A stretch of DNA of 64,000 bases from Neurospora tetraspora. Lineage: Eukaryota; Ascomycota; Sordariomycetes; Sordariales; Sordariaceae. The stretch spans positions 2,666,001 to 2,730,000 of the forward strand of contig NW_026944386.1 of assembly GCF_033439725.1 (NCBI RefSeq). Reading direction: 5' to 3'. The notes beneath the pieces are model-generated. The model was not told where the DNA came from, searched no databases, and saw only the letters and a program-made list of their open reading frames with translations. The position numbers were made by a program, and so were the translations under genes. Shown here piece after piece: positions 1 through 11,583 of this stretch; within the stretch, counting starts at the first letter, position 1; every line of letters begins with the position of its first letter.

Positions 1-475
1 CATTGGCAACACCCCCGGTGGCCATAGTCATGGTGAACCATGTCCACTGATAACAAGTGATGCGATCCCTAAGGCTCACTTTGCGCTTCGACAAGTTACG
101 CCCTTTTTTAAGCATGTCATCCATGCTCACCTTCATAGGGCTGTTGTTGCCACCACCATTTTGACGGCGGGATGAGGGTCCGGAGGAGGCTCCGGGCCGG
201 TGGTGGGTTGGGTCCGGCGTTATATAACCATCTTCAAGTTCGGACGGGGATTCATAACCGCAATAGCTGTGAACCGGAGGAGCCAGTGTTGGTCTGGAGA
301 AATACGATACATTTCGTTGAGGTTGTTGTGGTTCTGGGGCCGATATGCTCCGGGGTAGAGGGGCCGGAGGCTCGGAGCCGGGAGCGACCGGAGACGGGGA
401 GGTGGTAGTGGTACCATCGCTATCGGTGATGGTTACACGAGCAGTACTGCTGCTGCTCCGCCAGGCTTGAAACAT
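1..475 (-). CDS. TDT/malic-acid-transporter family membrane protein, N-terminal part
   Basis: The reverse strand is open from an ATG at 475 to the window edge, about 158 codons; the rest of the gene lies outside. The first ~135 residues are Pro/Ser/Thr-rich, as expected for a cytosolic tail. They lead into CYQWTWFTMTMATGGVAN at positions 1-55, the start of the first transmembrane helix of the tellurite-resistance/dicarboxylate transporter (TDT) family, which includes S. pombe Mae1 and the sulfite exporter Ssu1. Members move C4-dicarboxylates or sulfite across the plasma membrane. An in-frame stop lies upstream of this ATG, so 475 is the natural start unless an upstream exon exists. A different frame at 433-678 has a hydrophobic stretch that I take as untranslated. 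Substrate (malate or sulfite) cannot be decided from this fragment. Confidence 0.72.
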   Translation of the reverse strand, partial: MFQAWRSSSSTARVTITDSDGTTTTSPSPVAPGSEPPAPLPRSISAPEPQQPQRNVSYFSRPTLAPPVHSYCGYESPSELEDGYITPDPTHHRPGASSGPSSRRQNGGGNNSPMKVSMDDMLKKGRNLSKRKVSLRDRITCYQWTWFTMTMATGGVAN

Positions 476-3194
476 GCCGACAACAGGCGGTAGATCAAAT
501 AGAGCGGTTCGACGTAGTTAGGCGCGCCAATGAGATCCAGCTGCCTGCTGTTGTTGGAGATATTGACCAGGGAGACGACGAAGACGATCAGGTCAAATAT
601 GGTCTCTGCCACCGGAGGTCGTACGGACATATTCTTTGTATGGGATCGGAGGCGTGCCAGGGACGGAGGCACGCACAAACAAGGGGGTGGATGGTATTAT
701 ATGGCGTAGTAAGGTGACGCGGAGGTTGTGAGTGATCGGCCTGGGAACTAAACAACCCCCCCCCCTGCAATATCAAGGGACCTGATTTTTTTTCTCCCAA
801 CGAAGGTTGCTTTCTGCTCTTTGGAAATCTGGGTAACCGTTTCGGTCGTCCAGTCCGTCCAGTCCGCTACTTCTTCCACCACTTGACTACCTGAGAGAAC
901 ACGGGGGGCCCGGCTGGATTGTCTTGGTGCACCAGTAACACCGGGGTACTCGCTAGACGCTATTCTCGAAGCATTTCGTCGAATGCCAGACTAGAATGTT
1001 TAATTTCCTATCGTCGGTGATACTACCCCTTCGCTTGGGTAGAGGAAGGTTCCAGAGGTGAGGCGGTGTGTGGAATAAAGGTGTGTCGGGTGTGAGTGGT
1101 CCAAGGGGAAGTTCCCCTCCTTCGACTAGAAGAGAAACAGAGATCGGCATCCTGTATCCGTCTCTACTAGTTCTAGGGCAGTCCAGGTGTAAGTCCCCAT
1201 GTCTAGCCCCGCTGCGCCTGTTAGAGCTTTGTTAGTGTTAAGAGGCAGTTACCAGATGGTCGGTTGCCCTTGCCATCTCAACAAAAACCCCTGTGATACT
1301 TTTCATCTGATCTCTCTCATGTCGGATTTGCACATGATAAGAAAGTTTTCTTTCTGTCTAGATCTTCTCTGGTTCCTATCACATGAAGTTCTTCTTCCCT
1401 TATAAAAAAAAACTGGAGAAAACCTGCATAAACCGGACGGTTTTACACAGCCTAAACGCAAGACGTTAACAAGCAGAAAAGAACGCTACCACTAACAGCA
1501 CCCCCCTCAGCGAAACCTAGCCACATGGCCAAGCCCTCCATGGATAACCTCCACGCTTTCAAAGACAACATGACGACGGCTTCCACAACCAACGTCATAA
1601 GTACTCACTTGGCGGCACCCCACCAGAAAGCGTAATGGGCAATGGTGGTTCCAGAATATTTCTTTTCCAGAATTTCACCTCAACTTGTATTGCGGCACCG
1701 AACACCAATGAGCAACCTCAAATGTCTTGTTTTCGGAGAGAAAACACAAACCACAAGAGACACAGACCCTCGCTATGATGTAGGCAATTGTCCTCACTTG
1801 GCCCACGCAAGTACGCAACGGCATTGCCGCATTCCCGCTGTCAGTCTGTCATGCAGTCCCGTCCTCGATCCTGATGATGTGCTTCGCTGCCATGAGTCGC
1901 TCGCGGCTTGGGATCGGCACGGCTATCTGTGCCGAAGGAGGGTATCCGGTGCCAGGCGTGAAGATTTTTGTGATGAACAAATATTCTGAGAGGAGAGAGC
2001 ATGCACTCTTTGCACAGTTCTCCATCCTTCCTCTTCAACATCGGCATAAAGTAGGCAAACCTTTCTTTTTTTTTTCCCTCTTGCTATCACCTTCACGAGC
2101 TGATGAAATCTTTTGTGGACCGTCTACACAAGACGTCAAACCGTGTCGTGCAACGTTGAAGTTGTCAACGGACGTGCCGCAACCACAAGAGAGAAGCAGG
2201 AAGGGTTACACGATCTTTCCGCTGATACTACCCCTGGGTAGATCTTGTATCACTTGCATGAAATAATGCATTCATTCTCATCTAGCTGACGTTGCTGAGG
2301 GTTTCGAGGTAGGCTAAAAGTGTCCGCTTGTCAACTCTTAACTTTGAAGACTGTTGATCAAACTTCAAGTCCTCGCTTGGTTAGCATCTCTCCTTGAATG
2401 ACCATCGACTTTCGCTAGGAAAACAGGTCTCGGGCGCATGTGTATAGGTTCAAGCTGGTTGCCTGTACTGTCATCGTCCTCCGGTACGGCGAAACTCACC
2501 TGTCAGAAACGTCCTCCCTGTACATCACTGTGCCTCTGCCAACTGAGAAGTTGGCAATGGTTAAAGATCACAGAGCAAGTCTAACATGGTGCGACTACCT
2601 ACTTTTACGAACCATTGAAAGGCGTAGGCGTACTCACCCGGTCCTAAGGTTCGTGAGAGGGTCGCCGTCAAACTGTGGATATCCGAGAATCTCAAGGATA
2701 ATGCCACAGGCAGTGCTCGCATGAGACAAGATGCGCATGCATGGTTGTACCAAGTAGCAGGTAGTACACCACTTCGTTCTCCTTCTCCCCAGTGACACAT
2801 AGAAGTACGAGACATGGCCGAGTTTCCATGTTTTTGTGCTTTTTGTTGCAACCAAAGTCTAAAAAGCAGTCGAGACAGCAAACCAACCATCCACTACGTC
2901 GTTCCATCATCTCCAAAAGAGATCAACTTTTCTACCCCAAGCCCGCTTCTTCCTACCCTAACCCTTCTTGGAAAGGAATCCCGTATGAGTTCCGTAAAAC
3001 GCCTTTCGAAATTCGATCTGTCTCATCATCTCAGAGACCTCACTCTGTATAGCCTCCAGATGTGATGGATATAAGTGTATTCTTTTTTTGTTTACCCCCG
3101 TGGAAGTGCAGCCCCAAAAACTGAAAAACGAAAACGCCGGATATGATAATCGAGAAAATGCTGATCATGTCTGTCCAAGGTTATATATGCAGTT
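476..3194. other. Intergenic, no supported gene
   Basis: This 2.7-kb stretch has normal base composition and only short unconvincing reading frames. It holds the 5' side of the transporter gene and the 3' side of the PRPP synthetase gene. No tRNA or 5S rRNA was seen by eye. Two short hairpins of the form CTACCCC-loop-GGGTAG occur at 1023-1042 and 2228-2241. Confidence 0.5.
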
Positions 3195-4735
3195 TTACTC
3201 GTAGTTGAAGAGCACGCTGATCGATTCACCGTGGTGGACGCGCCGCATCGCCTCGGCGAAGATGGGGGAGATGTCCAAGACGTCGAGCTTGGATCCAAGC
3301 TGCTTCTTGTGCTCGTCCTGGGGAACAGAGTTGGTAACGACCAACTTGTCAATCGCCGAAGCCTTGACGCGGCTGATAGCGTCACCGCTGAAGACACCGT
3401 GAGTCAACAGGGCGTAAATGGTGGTGGCGCCCTCCTTCTTAAGAAGCTTAGCAGCTCTGGTGATAGTGTTGCCGGTATCGGCAATGTCGTCGAGCAGAAT
3501 GCAAACGCGGTCAGTAACGTTACCCACGAGCATCATGCTAGCGTTCTGGCGATCGGTAATCTTGGTAGGGCGGCGCTCCTGTGATTCTTTGTTAAGTGGT
3601 AATCCAGTGGGGTGATCCGTAGGAGGGGTTTACCTTGTGAATAAGGGCGAACTCCATGCCCAAGCTGTCCGCAATGGCAGTCGCGCGCTTGGCACCACCA
3701 GCATCGGGGCTGATAATGACGGCATCCCTCCAGTTAGGAATGTGCTGCTGGATGTAGCGCTTAAGAAGCGGTTGTCCGTAGAGGTTATCGACAGGGATAT
3801 CGAAGAATCCTTGGACTATACGGGGAACAAGTTAATCTATCAGCCGTGACCAGCGTCACGGGACGAAAGGACAAAGAATGCGCGACTACTCGCGCAAGTG
3901 TGTTTGTGTGTTTTCCACGTCAACCGGGACACGTACCTTGAGGGTCGTGGAGATCCATGGTAATGACTATACGGACATGAGTTAGCAGCTATTTCCTGGG
4001 CACAGGCAATCTCTCATGTCGCGTGTCTCTCGCGACTGGTCTGTAGGCCCGAGATCGTTCGGACCAGAGACCATATTGTTGGAATGACGTACCATGGTCG
4101 CAGCCGGCGCAGGTCAAAAGGTTGGCCACAAGGGTACCCGCCTGCGCAACCCACTGCTTGTAACCGGGCTTGGCCTGGAAACCGTTGACGATGGAGAGAT
4201 TCTCATAGTCATGGGTAGTATACTGCTCCTTAGAGACACCGTTCGTCAGGGCGTTCTTGATCATCTGGTTGGCGATGTCGGAGCTGTTGGTGAGGCCGGA
4301 AGTCTTGGGCACGCCGGGACCGGGGGTGGGCGGGACACTGTCGAAAGTGTACTCCTTCTTTCCATTCTCGCCGCTGGGGGTGGGCGCCTTGTACAAAGGA
4401 GCGCCGGCCTTGTTGTAGGGCAAGTCGGGTTGCCTCGAGTAGGGGAACAAGGGAAGGACAGCGGTGACTCTGCGAGCAGAACCAGTCTTGCAGGCAGAGA
4501 TCATGATGCAGAGGTCCATGAAGTGATCATTGAGCCTGCTGCCATTGCCACCGAAGCCAGTCTGGATAATGTAGACATCCTTTCCGCGCACGGAATCCTG
4601 AATCTCGCAGCGACTTTCGCCAGAGGAGAACTTGGTCAGGATTCTGCTGCAGGCGGGCAGGCCGAGAATACCACAGACGCTCTCCACCAATTCGGGGTGA
4701 GAGTTACCGCCGAGGACGACAATGTTGCGGACCAT
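3195..4735 (-). CDS. Ribose-phosphate pyrophosphokinase (PRPP synthetase), fungal type with insertion
   Basis: Makes 5-phosphoribosyl-1-pyrophosphate from ribose-5-phosphate and ATP for purine, pyrimidine, His, Trp and NAD synthesis. Proposed exons on the minus strand are 4093-4735, 3937-3966 (30 nt), 3634-3815 and 3195-3578. They join in frame to 412 residues. The N terminus [16 protein letters not shown] matches the family start. FPYSRQPD follows at ~98-104, [17 protein letters not shown] spans the mini-exon, and the PRPP-binding loop [12 protein letters not shown] is at ~312-323. About 75-80 residues (~105-190, Pro/Thr/Gly-rich) interrupt the domain after YSRQ. Such non-homologous regions are known in yeast Prs1/Prs5-type subunits, so this is probably one subunit of a hetero-oligomeric enzyme. 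An upstream ATG at 4903 would add 56 low-complexity residues; I prefer 4735 because it fits the family start. Confidence 0.9.
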
Positions 4736-6272
4736 CTTGCAGTCTTGATCTTGCGAACCGTCGGGATTGCACGTGCAAAGAGACGAAGGCGGAGGAGGGA
4801 TCGAGACGAAGGAGGTGGCGTCGGAGGGGACGGCGGCGGCGGCGGTGGTGGTCGCTGGATGGCCGGAGGGGACAAGCCCGGAAAGAAAGGAAAGCAGTGC
4901 CACGGTAGCGTTGCCTGGGTAGTGCGAGGCTCTTATGCGCCACTAGCCGTAAGGCAATGGGCAAGCTGACTCCTCAGAATGTCGTGCTGGGCTTCGAAGG
5001 GTCGTGCTCGGTTTTTTCCCCGGGTCTGGGAGAAAGAATTTGCGCCGGTATATTTTTCAACAAAGATTTGAAAGCCGAGCGATAGGCGAATAAGAATCCG
5101 TTCCGAGTCAATGGGCGACGCGCGGTCTAACGGGGTCAGACTCTAGACGGGAACTGACTCTAGCAGCAGCTAACAAGTTGCGACAAGGCAGAGGATGCGG
5201 GGACCCAAACGTATAGTCAAGGAATACTCGAAGTTCCTGGAGAATAAAAGAGGAGAAAGTGGGAGAGCAGAGTGAGGGAGAAAGAGGCGATCATCACAGC
5301 GAGATCATTCCTGAGTAAGGTGGGAGTTATTGAAACCAGTTTATTAACAAGGGGTCTGCATGGAGCGAGGTCGGTCGTCAAAGCAGCGACATACTTGGTG
5401 TTAGTGCCAAACAGGCTCACCCTTCGCTAGCACAGAAAGGCAGGAAGTCACAAGAGTGTCCCGTCACCTGGCACTGTCGCGGGGAATCGCAGTCAAAAAC
5501 CACACACAAGACGAGAACGAAACCTTCGATTGACATGGGGAAAAAAGTTTTTCAGGTGGCCTGGGTTAGACAAGATGTGAATCATGAGTGGGAAGTACAT
5601 TCGTCCCCACATGGAATTGCTTGAAGTTCACAATTCCATCCTCGTCCTCTCTGCCCTCGCTGTTTTCCTCATTGCGAACAGAAGTGAAGACGTGCCTGCC
5701 AAACATCTCTGTTTTAGGAATTGCGGTCCTGCCCAAAAGGTTCTCTGTGACGGGACTGACTCCGTCACCGCACCCGTGCCGCGTGCGAGATTTTTTTCGG
5801 AGCATGTGCAATTGGATGCATCTGGCTGCAGCGACGGCTCGACGCTCCATGGTGGGGCAAAGTGCAAACTGCGTGTAAATGATTGGACAGGAACGCTCAA
5901 TGTCCAGAGAATGCGGCTGGCGGTCCGTTCGCGACTTCTTCGTTACAATGGCGGGGCACGAGTCCAGGGCATGGCAGGAACTGAACTGCAAAGTGCAACT
6001 GCTTGTGAATGGAACTTGTCCACTAACTTTTTTATCATCACATTACCAATCGCCCAGTCTAGAATACCGCTCTAGGACCACTTTCTTGTGTCATATTTTA
6101 CACAAACAAACGATTATCCAAATACGCTTACGCTTTCCCGAAAGCAGTCGCAATCCCATCGCGCCCAGGCTCCAGGTGGTCACCAGCAAGCAGTCAGCGC
6201 AAGACTTCCCTTCTCACTCTCAGCCCTATCAGATAATCTTGGCCGGTCAACAAGCCAGCCCAAGTCGACACA
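4736..6272. other. Intergenic region between divergent PRPP synthetase and Pol III subunit genes
   Basis: Head-to-head promoter region of about 1.5 kb. It should hold the 5' leaders of both genes. Reading frames seen here (for example 5584-6075) lack codon bias or recognisable motifs. I saw no RNA gene. Confidence 0.5.
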
Positions 6273-6802
6273 ATGAAGATCCTTGAAGGCCAAAGCAACC
6301 TGGTCTCAAACCATGAGGTCTATGAGCACATTCTGGAGCAACAGAAAAAGAACAGGTCCAAGAACAGACGAGTGCCTCCCAACCAATTTACTCTCACCAA
6401 GGATGTAAGCAAGCCTTCCATTATGACGAATGTGAACATGCCCAAACTGACCTAGAGCAGCTCTTGACCTATCTCCGAACCAAGCCTGGCCCATTGGCAA
6501 ACCAGGACAAGACCCACCAGTACAGCACGGAAGCGTTGTATGAGCTCTTCAAGAAGCTTCGTGAGGCTAACCTCCAGAGCGATCTCTCGAAAGGCGAGAT
6601 GCTCATGATCGTCAACCTTCGACCCACCAACATTGCAGTTCTTAGCACGGTCGTTGAGGACATGTTGGAGCGCTTTACTGAGGACGAGCAGCAAAAGATC
6701 ATCGATATCATCACCGAGACGCTCGGCTTCGACGAACCCGCAGAGGCCGCGGAAGGAGAAGAGTACGATGAGGACGCAGCACCGTCCATTGAGAACTCTT
6801 GA
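6273..6802 (+). CDS. RPC17: RNA polymerase III subunit Rpc17/Rpc9-like (CRP17)
   Basis: The product is the small Rpb4-like stalk subunit that pairs with Rpc25 in RNA polymerase III and contacts TFIIIB. Exon 1 is 6273-6404. An intron (6405-6460) starts GTAAGC, has a CTGAC branch site, and ends at CAG. Exon 2 is 6461-6802. The product is 157 residues, close to the 17 kDa of yeast Rpc17. The start MKILEGQSNLVSNHEVYEHI and the core KGEMLMIVNLRPTNIAVL are characteristic of the family; an acidic tail follows. AGs at 6455 and 6457 were also considered as acceptors: 6457 stays in frame and adds one Gln, while 6455 breaks the frame. The stop codon lies only 31 bp from the stop of the convergent GTPase gene, so the 3' UTRs must overlap. 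Confidence 0.88.
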
Positions 6803-6833
6803 ACGCCCGGACATGACGACAGCTTTCAGTGAC

Positions 6834-7575
6834 TTACATGATTGCGCATCCTCCTTCGCTTTGCCCGCCCTCGGGAGTTGTCGTCCGCAGCGCCGTTGTA
6901 CATATATCGTCGAACACCTCTTCCAGCAGCTCGCCAGTCACCGCAGAGCATTCCATGTACTTGTCTGACCTCATCTCTTGCGCAATGCGATATGCCTCCT
7001 GTGGGTAGATGATACCGTTGGGATCATTCTCGGATCGCAGATCTCGCTTGAGGCCCAGCATAAGCACCGGAGTGTTGTCACCGGTTACGCCCGCTGTCCG
7101 AGCCTCTTTGTTCCACTGCGCAATATATCAGTTTGTCGAAGGATTCGGTTCACCCTGGTTAGAATCGGCACTCACCACTCTTTGGAGGTTGATCAAACTG
7201 AGCCTCTGGCTGATGTCATAGCAGAGGATGACTAGGTCGGGCCGAAGAAGTCTCCAGCTTTCTGGACTGGAAGTGTCGTAGAATTCGAACCGATACTCCC
7301 CGCGGCGAGTGCGGATATCAAAGATGAAAGGCTGATCCAGATCCCTGAGAAGAGTAATGGAATCTCTGCCTTTCAGGTTGTGACGGCCTCTGCTGATTCG
7401 CCTGGATGGGTGTTAGTGAATTGGCTTGTCTTGTCTTCTGTTGTATTAGTGGGCACATGTAGGATTAGATGCAGTGTATAGCTGTATCATTCAGGATAAT
7501 CACTAACGATAGAAAGGTTGACTTTCCGCATCTCTCATCACCAACGAGAAGTATCGTGATCGTTTGTGACTCCAT
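6834..7575 (-). CDS. Divergent Rho/Ras-like small GTPase
   Basis: Three exons (7508-7575, 7176-7401, 6834-7115) give 191 residues, the usual length of a Rho or Ras protein. The P-loop GDERCGKS is at 12-19. DTSSPE at 65-70 stands where DTAGQE or DTSGSE is expected, so the usual glycine and catalytic Gln are absent. Base recognition is LKRD at 120-123 in place of T/NKxD, and CSAVTG serves as the SA motif. The chain ends CAIM, a CaaX box expected to be farnesylated, so the protein should sit on membranes. The region after the P-loop has no clear switch I threonine. Fold and prenylation are supported; hydrolysis may be slow or absent. It is not one of the standard Rho1-4, Rac or Cdc42 proteins by these motifs. 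The gene is convergent with the Pol III subunit gene. Confidence 0.82.
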
Positions 7576-8129
7576 GACAAACAGAACGCAGGCTCGTGGA
7601 AAATAAGAGTGTATTTTCGAAAGAAAAGATTTTGTTCGACAGTTACATGCAAGATGCTGTTCAGCCGTTCTTTTCGAGTGTTCTAGGTAGTCAGCTCACA
7701 GGTGGGAGACTCAGGAGAGCTCCAAGCGGGAGGGAACACCGGAGGGAGAGCGGACTCTTATCGATAAGATAAGAGGACTGTTGCCTGCCGACCTGGGGAC
7801 GGGAGCTTCCACTTGCCAAACAGAAAGCGATCTTGCCAAGACATCTGTCCCCACAATATTTTGAGAAACTCGATGCGGGCACACCCCGAGGCCCCGTCGA
7901 TGAGACGAATCCAAAGTCTCGTGCAAGTGAAACTGTCATTGCCTTTCCGCGACTCGCCCGTTTTGCATCTCACAAACCAAAGGGCCAGCATATCATTCAC
8001 AAAGTAATTTCCGAAACTTTGTGCGAACTCACTTACGAAGCTGGTATGTCGACAACCAGTAACACATGCAAAGCTGCCTCTAATCGACCAACCAGAAAAC
8101 AACCTGATTTGAGGAGAATGAGACACTCA
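7576..8129. other. Intergenic, upstream region of the small GTPase gene
   Basis: About 550 bp of normal composition between the GTPase start codon and the left end of RIP island A. No gene or RNA signal seen. Confidence 0.5.
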
Positions 8130-8131
8130 TA

Positions 8132-8162
8132 CTCGTCAGGTCTACAAAATCGACCTCTGACT
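8132..8162 (+). repeat. Left terminal inverted repeat of island A
   Basis: Begins CTCGTCAGGTCTACAAAATC just inside a TA dinucleotide. It is the perfect reverse complement of 11536-11566. Confidence 0.88.
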
Positions 8163-11020
8163 AGCGGGCGGGCTACTAGTCAGGACCATTAACTCGTACA
8201 CGACTATTAATTCGTACCGAGCGGGGTATATCCCCTACCCGCTATTTTGCTAGCAAATGAAAGTCGCTTATCCGGAGCTAATAATTTTTTTTAATAATAT
8301 ATTTATATTTTCTAGTCGTATGCAATATCGCTAATACGACTAGTATATATATTAATACGTAAAATTATCGTTATTTTACATAGCCATCATTATATACCTA
8401 TTTTAATATACACTACCTTATAATATTAACCTCCTTATAGTTAGAATCCTTATAACCCTCTTCTTTTTCCTCTTCGTCGTTGTTATTATTAGAAATAATT
8501 TTATCGACGTTATTATCGTCCTCGTCTTTATATTCCTCGTACTCTTCATTTTTTTTAGTTTATTTGTACCTATTGTTTATCGTTAGGATATTACTAATCT
8601 AAGTCTTTTTATATATTTACTAATTTATTATTTTTAATAATCTTAGCCTCCCTTAATTCTTCTAATTCTTTTTTTAATAGTATAATACCTTTATTAACTA
8701 ATTATATTGTAATAGTATTATTTGTAACTTTCGTTCTTACTTTATTAAATACTTATAGAGTATATAATTTGGGCGGATTATTAGGAGGTTATTAATAGAG
8801 AAGTAGAATTACGTTATTTATAATACGTTTACCCCTTAATTATTTAACTTCTTTATTTATAATTTTTGACTTTTCAGTTTAAAAGTAATATTAATAGTTA
8901 GCTCTCTGCTTATAGTATTTACTAATTAATTAATCCTTATTAGAGAGCTTTATAATATATAATTTAATATATTTTTTAATTTCTTTTCTAAGGGTCTTAA
9001 GAACCCTTAACCGTAACCTTTCGTTGACTAATTATACCTTTTATACTATAATAAAGCTATTAATCTATACACTTAACGTACTTCATTCTTATTTAAACTC
9101 TCGAATATAAATACGCTCATCTTTCTTTTTAATAAGGGTAATATATTAATATTTGTTTATTATAATGTATAATCGATTATTATTAATAATGATAGTACTA
9201 TTACATTTTAATAAATAATTAATATTATGTTAATTATACAATACTTCTTCAATTACTTCCTCTTTATATTTGTATTTAAATTTTACTTCTCTTATAACTA
9301 TAAAATTAAGGGTATTATTAGCTTTATTTCGCTTGGCTAATACGTATAAAACTGTTGGGGATATAGCGTAATCTCCTTTAATTGTAAATAAAAGCTATCA
9401 ATTGATATATTCGTTATATTTTTAATAGAGGGGAAGTTAAATATTAATATAACTGTACTATTTTAATCTTTAATAATATAGTCCTTTCTCTTTAATATAG
9501 ATAGTTCTATTAAAGTAGGGAGCTCTCTTATTATAGGGAGGTTGGTTAATATAAATAAAGAAGAACTACTTAGTATAGTTATTAGTACGATTTTTAGTAT
9601 ACAGAGGGGTATCTTTTCTAATTTTATACTAAAATTAATAATCCCTTACTCTATAAAACGAATCATATATCCCTTCTTCTATTTAATATATTTATTATTT
9701 ATTAACAAGGTTAAAGGATTATAAAAGTTTAAAAGAATTAAATTAGGGTTGAAGGGATTTATATTAGTACGCTTTTAAATAAAATAAATATTTTTAAATT
9801 TAAATACCTTCCTTCGAATTTACTTAAAGCTATTAAGAAAGTCTAATTTATTATAACTAACGTTATTAAATACTAACTTCTTACGTGTATTAATTTAGTA
9901 AAAGTATTTATAAATTTAGAAGATATTAACGTCGAAAGGTTTATTAGTTATTAACGAATGGAGAGCGGAATAAAACGTTTATAGCGTTTAAACGAATACC
10001 GGAATAACCTATTTCTTTTAGAATAAATTAATAGGTTAGAATTAATTAGGATGGAAAGGGCTATATAGATTAAGACTATTTATTAATAAATAGGTAGTAA
10101 AATTGCGTATTATATCCTACTGACTAATATTAAAGCTTTACATAGTATTTAAATAATTATAATTATTATAAACGATAATAAGACCGGGATTAGAAACGAC
10201 GCGTTTAAAATTAGTTTAAAAGCGTAAATTTAAAATTATAATACAAAAAATAACGATACTAACTATTCTAATATCCATAAGGGTTTTAATTATTATTATA
10301 ATCCTAATATATAAAATATAAATACTAAACGTAACTAATATATCTTAAATATACTTCGCTATACCATTAATACACAAATATAAATTTATAAACTATAAGA
10401 AAAAGTCGGAATCCCTAGGAGCGACGATACTTATAATAATTATAAAAATTATATATATTATAAACGAAATAATATTATTATAACGCATTTATAATTTTTA
10501 AAATAATTAATATACGTAGGTATATTCTATTAAACCCCGGAAGAATAAATATATTTAAAGCGCGTATTTAAATAAATCGGTAATATACCCGCTTATAACC
10601 GACGTAACCTATTTAATATCGTACAAATCGGCGATATTATATAATTTATTACTATTTAAAATAAAAGAAACGCCAAGTTTTGTAAAAGACGAAAATAATT
10701 TAAAATATTTAGGGAGAGAAGTAAATTCCCGATAGAAATTCTTTATATTGTATAAATAATTTTCGTTATTAAATTATATTATAATATTATAGTGATTAAA
10801 AACTTTATATATATCCTAATCTCGTAACAATTTAACGAATTACCTAATATAGGATCCGGATAATTAATTATCGCTTCGAATTACTTTTACTTAATTACTG
10901 ATAAATTATTTTAATATCCCCCTCCTAAAGTTAAGGCGGGCCTAATAGTTTTAAATAATATGAGCGAAATTTTGATCCGGATTATAGATACCCGAATTTA
11001 ATTTATTTTAAAATTCGGGA

Positions 11021-11095
11021 TTAATCGATTCAATAGAGGAAACGGAAATAGGCAAGAGGTTAGACTCAATAGAAGAAATAGAATTAAGTAAGGAG
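11021..11095 (+). repeat. Imperfect coding tandem repeat in decayed DNA of island A
   Basis: Two adjacent units (39 and 36 bp) stay open in one frame and read LIDSIEETEIGKR then LDSIEEIELSKE. Shared residues suggest a degenerate repeat of the element's former protein. Confidence 0.4.
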
Positions 11096-11535
11096 TTAAA
11101 TTAAAAACTTTAAAGTCTAAAATAGTAGGAAGTATTAAATATACTAATATAATTAAATTAATTTAGAAAATAAAAAATTCGGATATAAAGTTAGGCAAAT
11201 TAAGCGCAAACATTAAATAATTATTAAATAAAACTGGAAAGGGCAATTCCTAAAACGAATAATAAATCGAATCGGGCGAATAAAATATTATAATTTAGTA
11301 AATTTCACTCTAATTAAAATATATTATATAGAGAAAGAGTGTAGCTATAATTATACAATTTGGTACACTTCGCTCTAATTAGAATTATAATTTCGGTTAA
11401 CGGCCAAAACGTTTAAAGTTAGCTCAGACCTACTACTGCAAAAAAGTGTACCCGTCCGCTAATTAGTAGGTAGTATAAAGGGGTGGGGCGGGCGGGCGCG
11501 TTTCGGAGGTCCAGCAGGTTTGAGGTCTGAGACTA

Positions 11536-11566
11536 AGTCAGAGGTCGATTTTGTAGACCTGACGAG
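11536..11566 (-). repeat. Right terminal inverted repeat of island A
   Basis: Ends GATTTTGTAGACCTGACGAG just before TA. It is the perfect reverse complement of 8132-8162 and lies 16 bp before the Pus3 ATG at 11584. Confidence 0.88.
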
Positions 11567-11583
11567 TAACCGTAGCCGAGTGC

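Larger units (their letters stand above)
8130..11568. mobile_element. RIP island A: decayed DNA transposon with 31-bp terminal inverted repeats and TA flanks
   Basis: The AT-rich body (about 8260-11400) shows RIP: CpA and TpG are nearly absent while TpA is abundant and CpG persists. The ends are not RIP-mutated. They carry a perfect 31-bp inverted repeat (8132-8162 and 11536-11566), each flanked by TA (8130-8131, 11567-11568). TA target duplication is typical of Tc1/mariner/pogo-type elements. At 3.4 kb it is longer than Fot1/pogo relatives (about 2 kb), so a larger family or an internal insertion is possible. No intact gene remains. The short open frame at 9542-9724 is chance. A decayed coding tract with an imperfect 12-13-codon repeat is visible at 11021-11095. 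Confidence 0.75.

Noticed and set aside
433-678. Hydrophobic 81-codon minus-strand frame upstream of the transporter
   Set aside because: It would need a splice to join the transporter frame and is not a conserved part of TDT proteins; considered untranslated.
1018-2241. Pair of short hairpins CTACCCC...GGGTAG at 1023 and 2228
   Set aside because: Only about 13 shared bases and weak stems; chance similarity cannot be excluded.
4094-4969. 291-codon open frame on the plus strand
   Set aside because: It is antisense to the PRPP synthetase exon; the minus-strand product has clear family motifs and this one does not.
9542-9724. 60-codon frame inside island A
   Set aside because: AT-rich, Ile/Leu/Lys-dominated translation of RIP-mutated DNA; no start context or family match.
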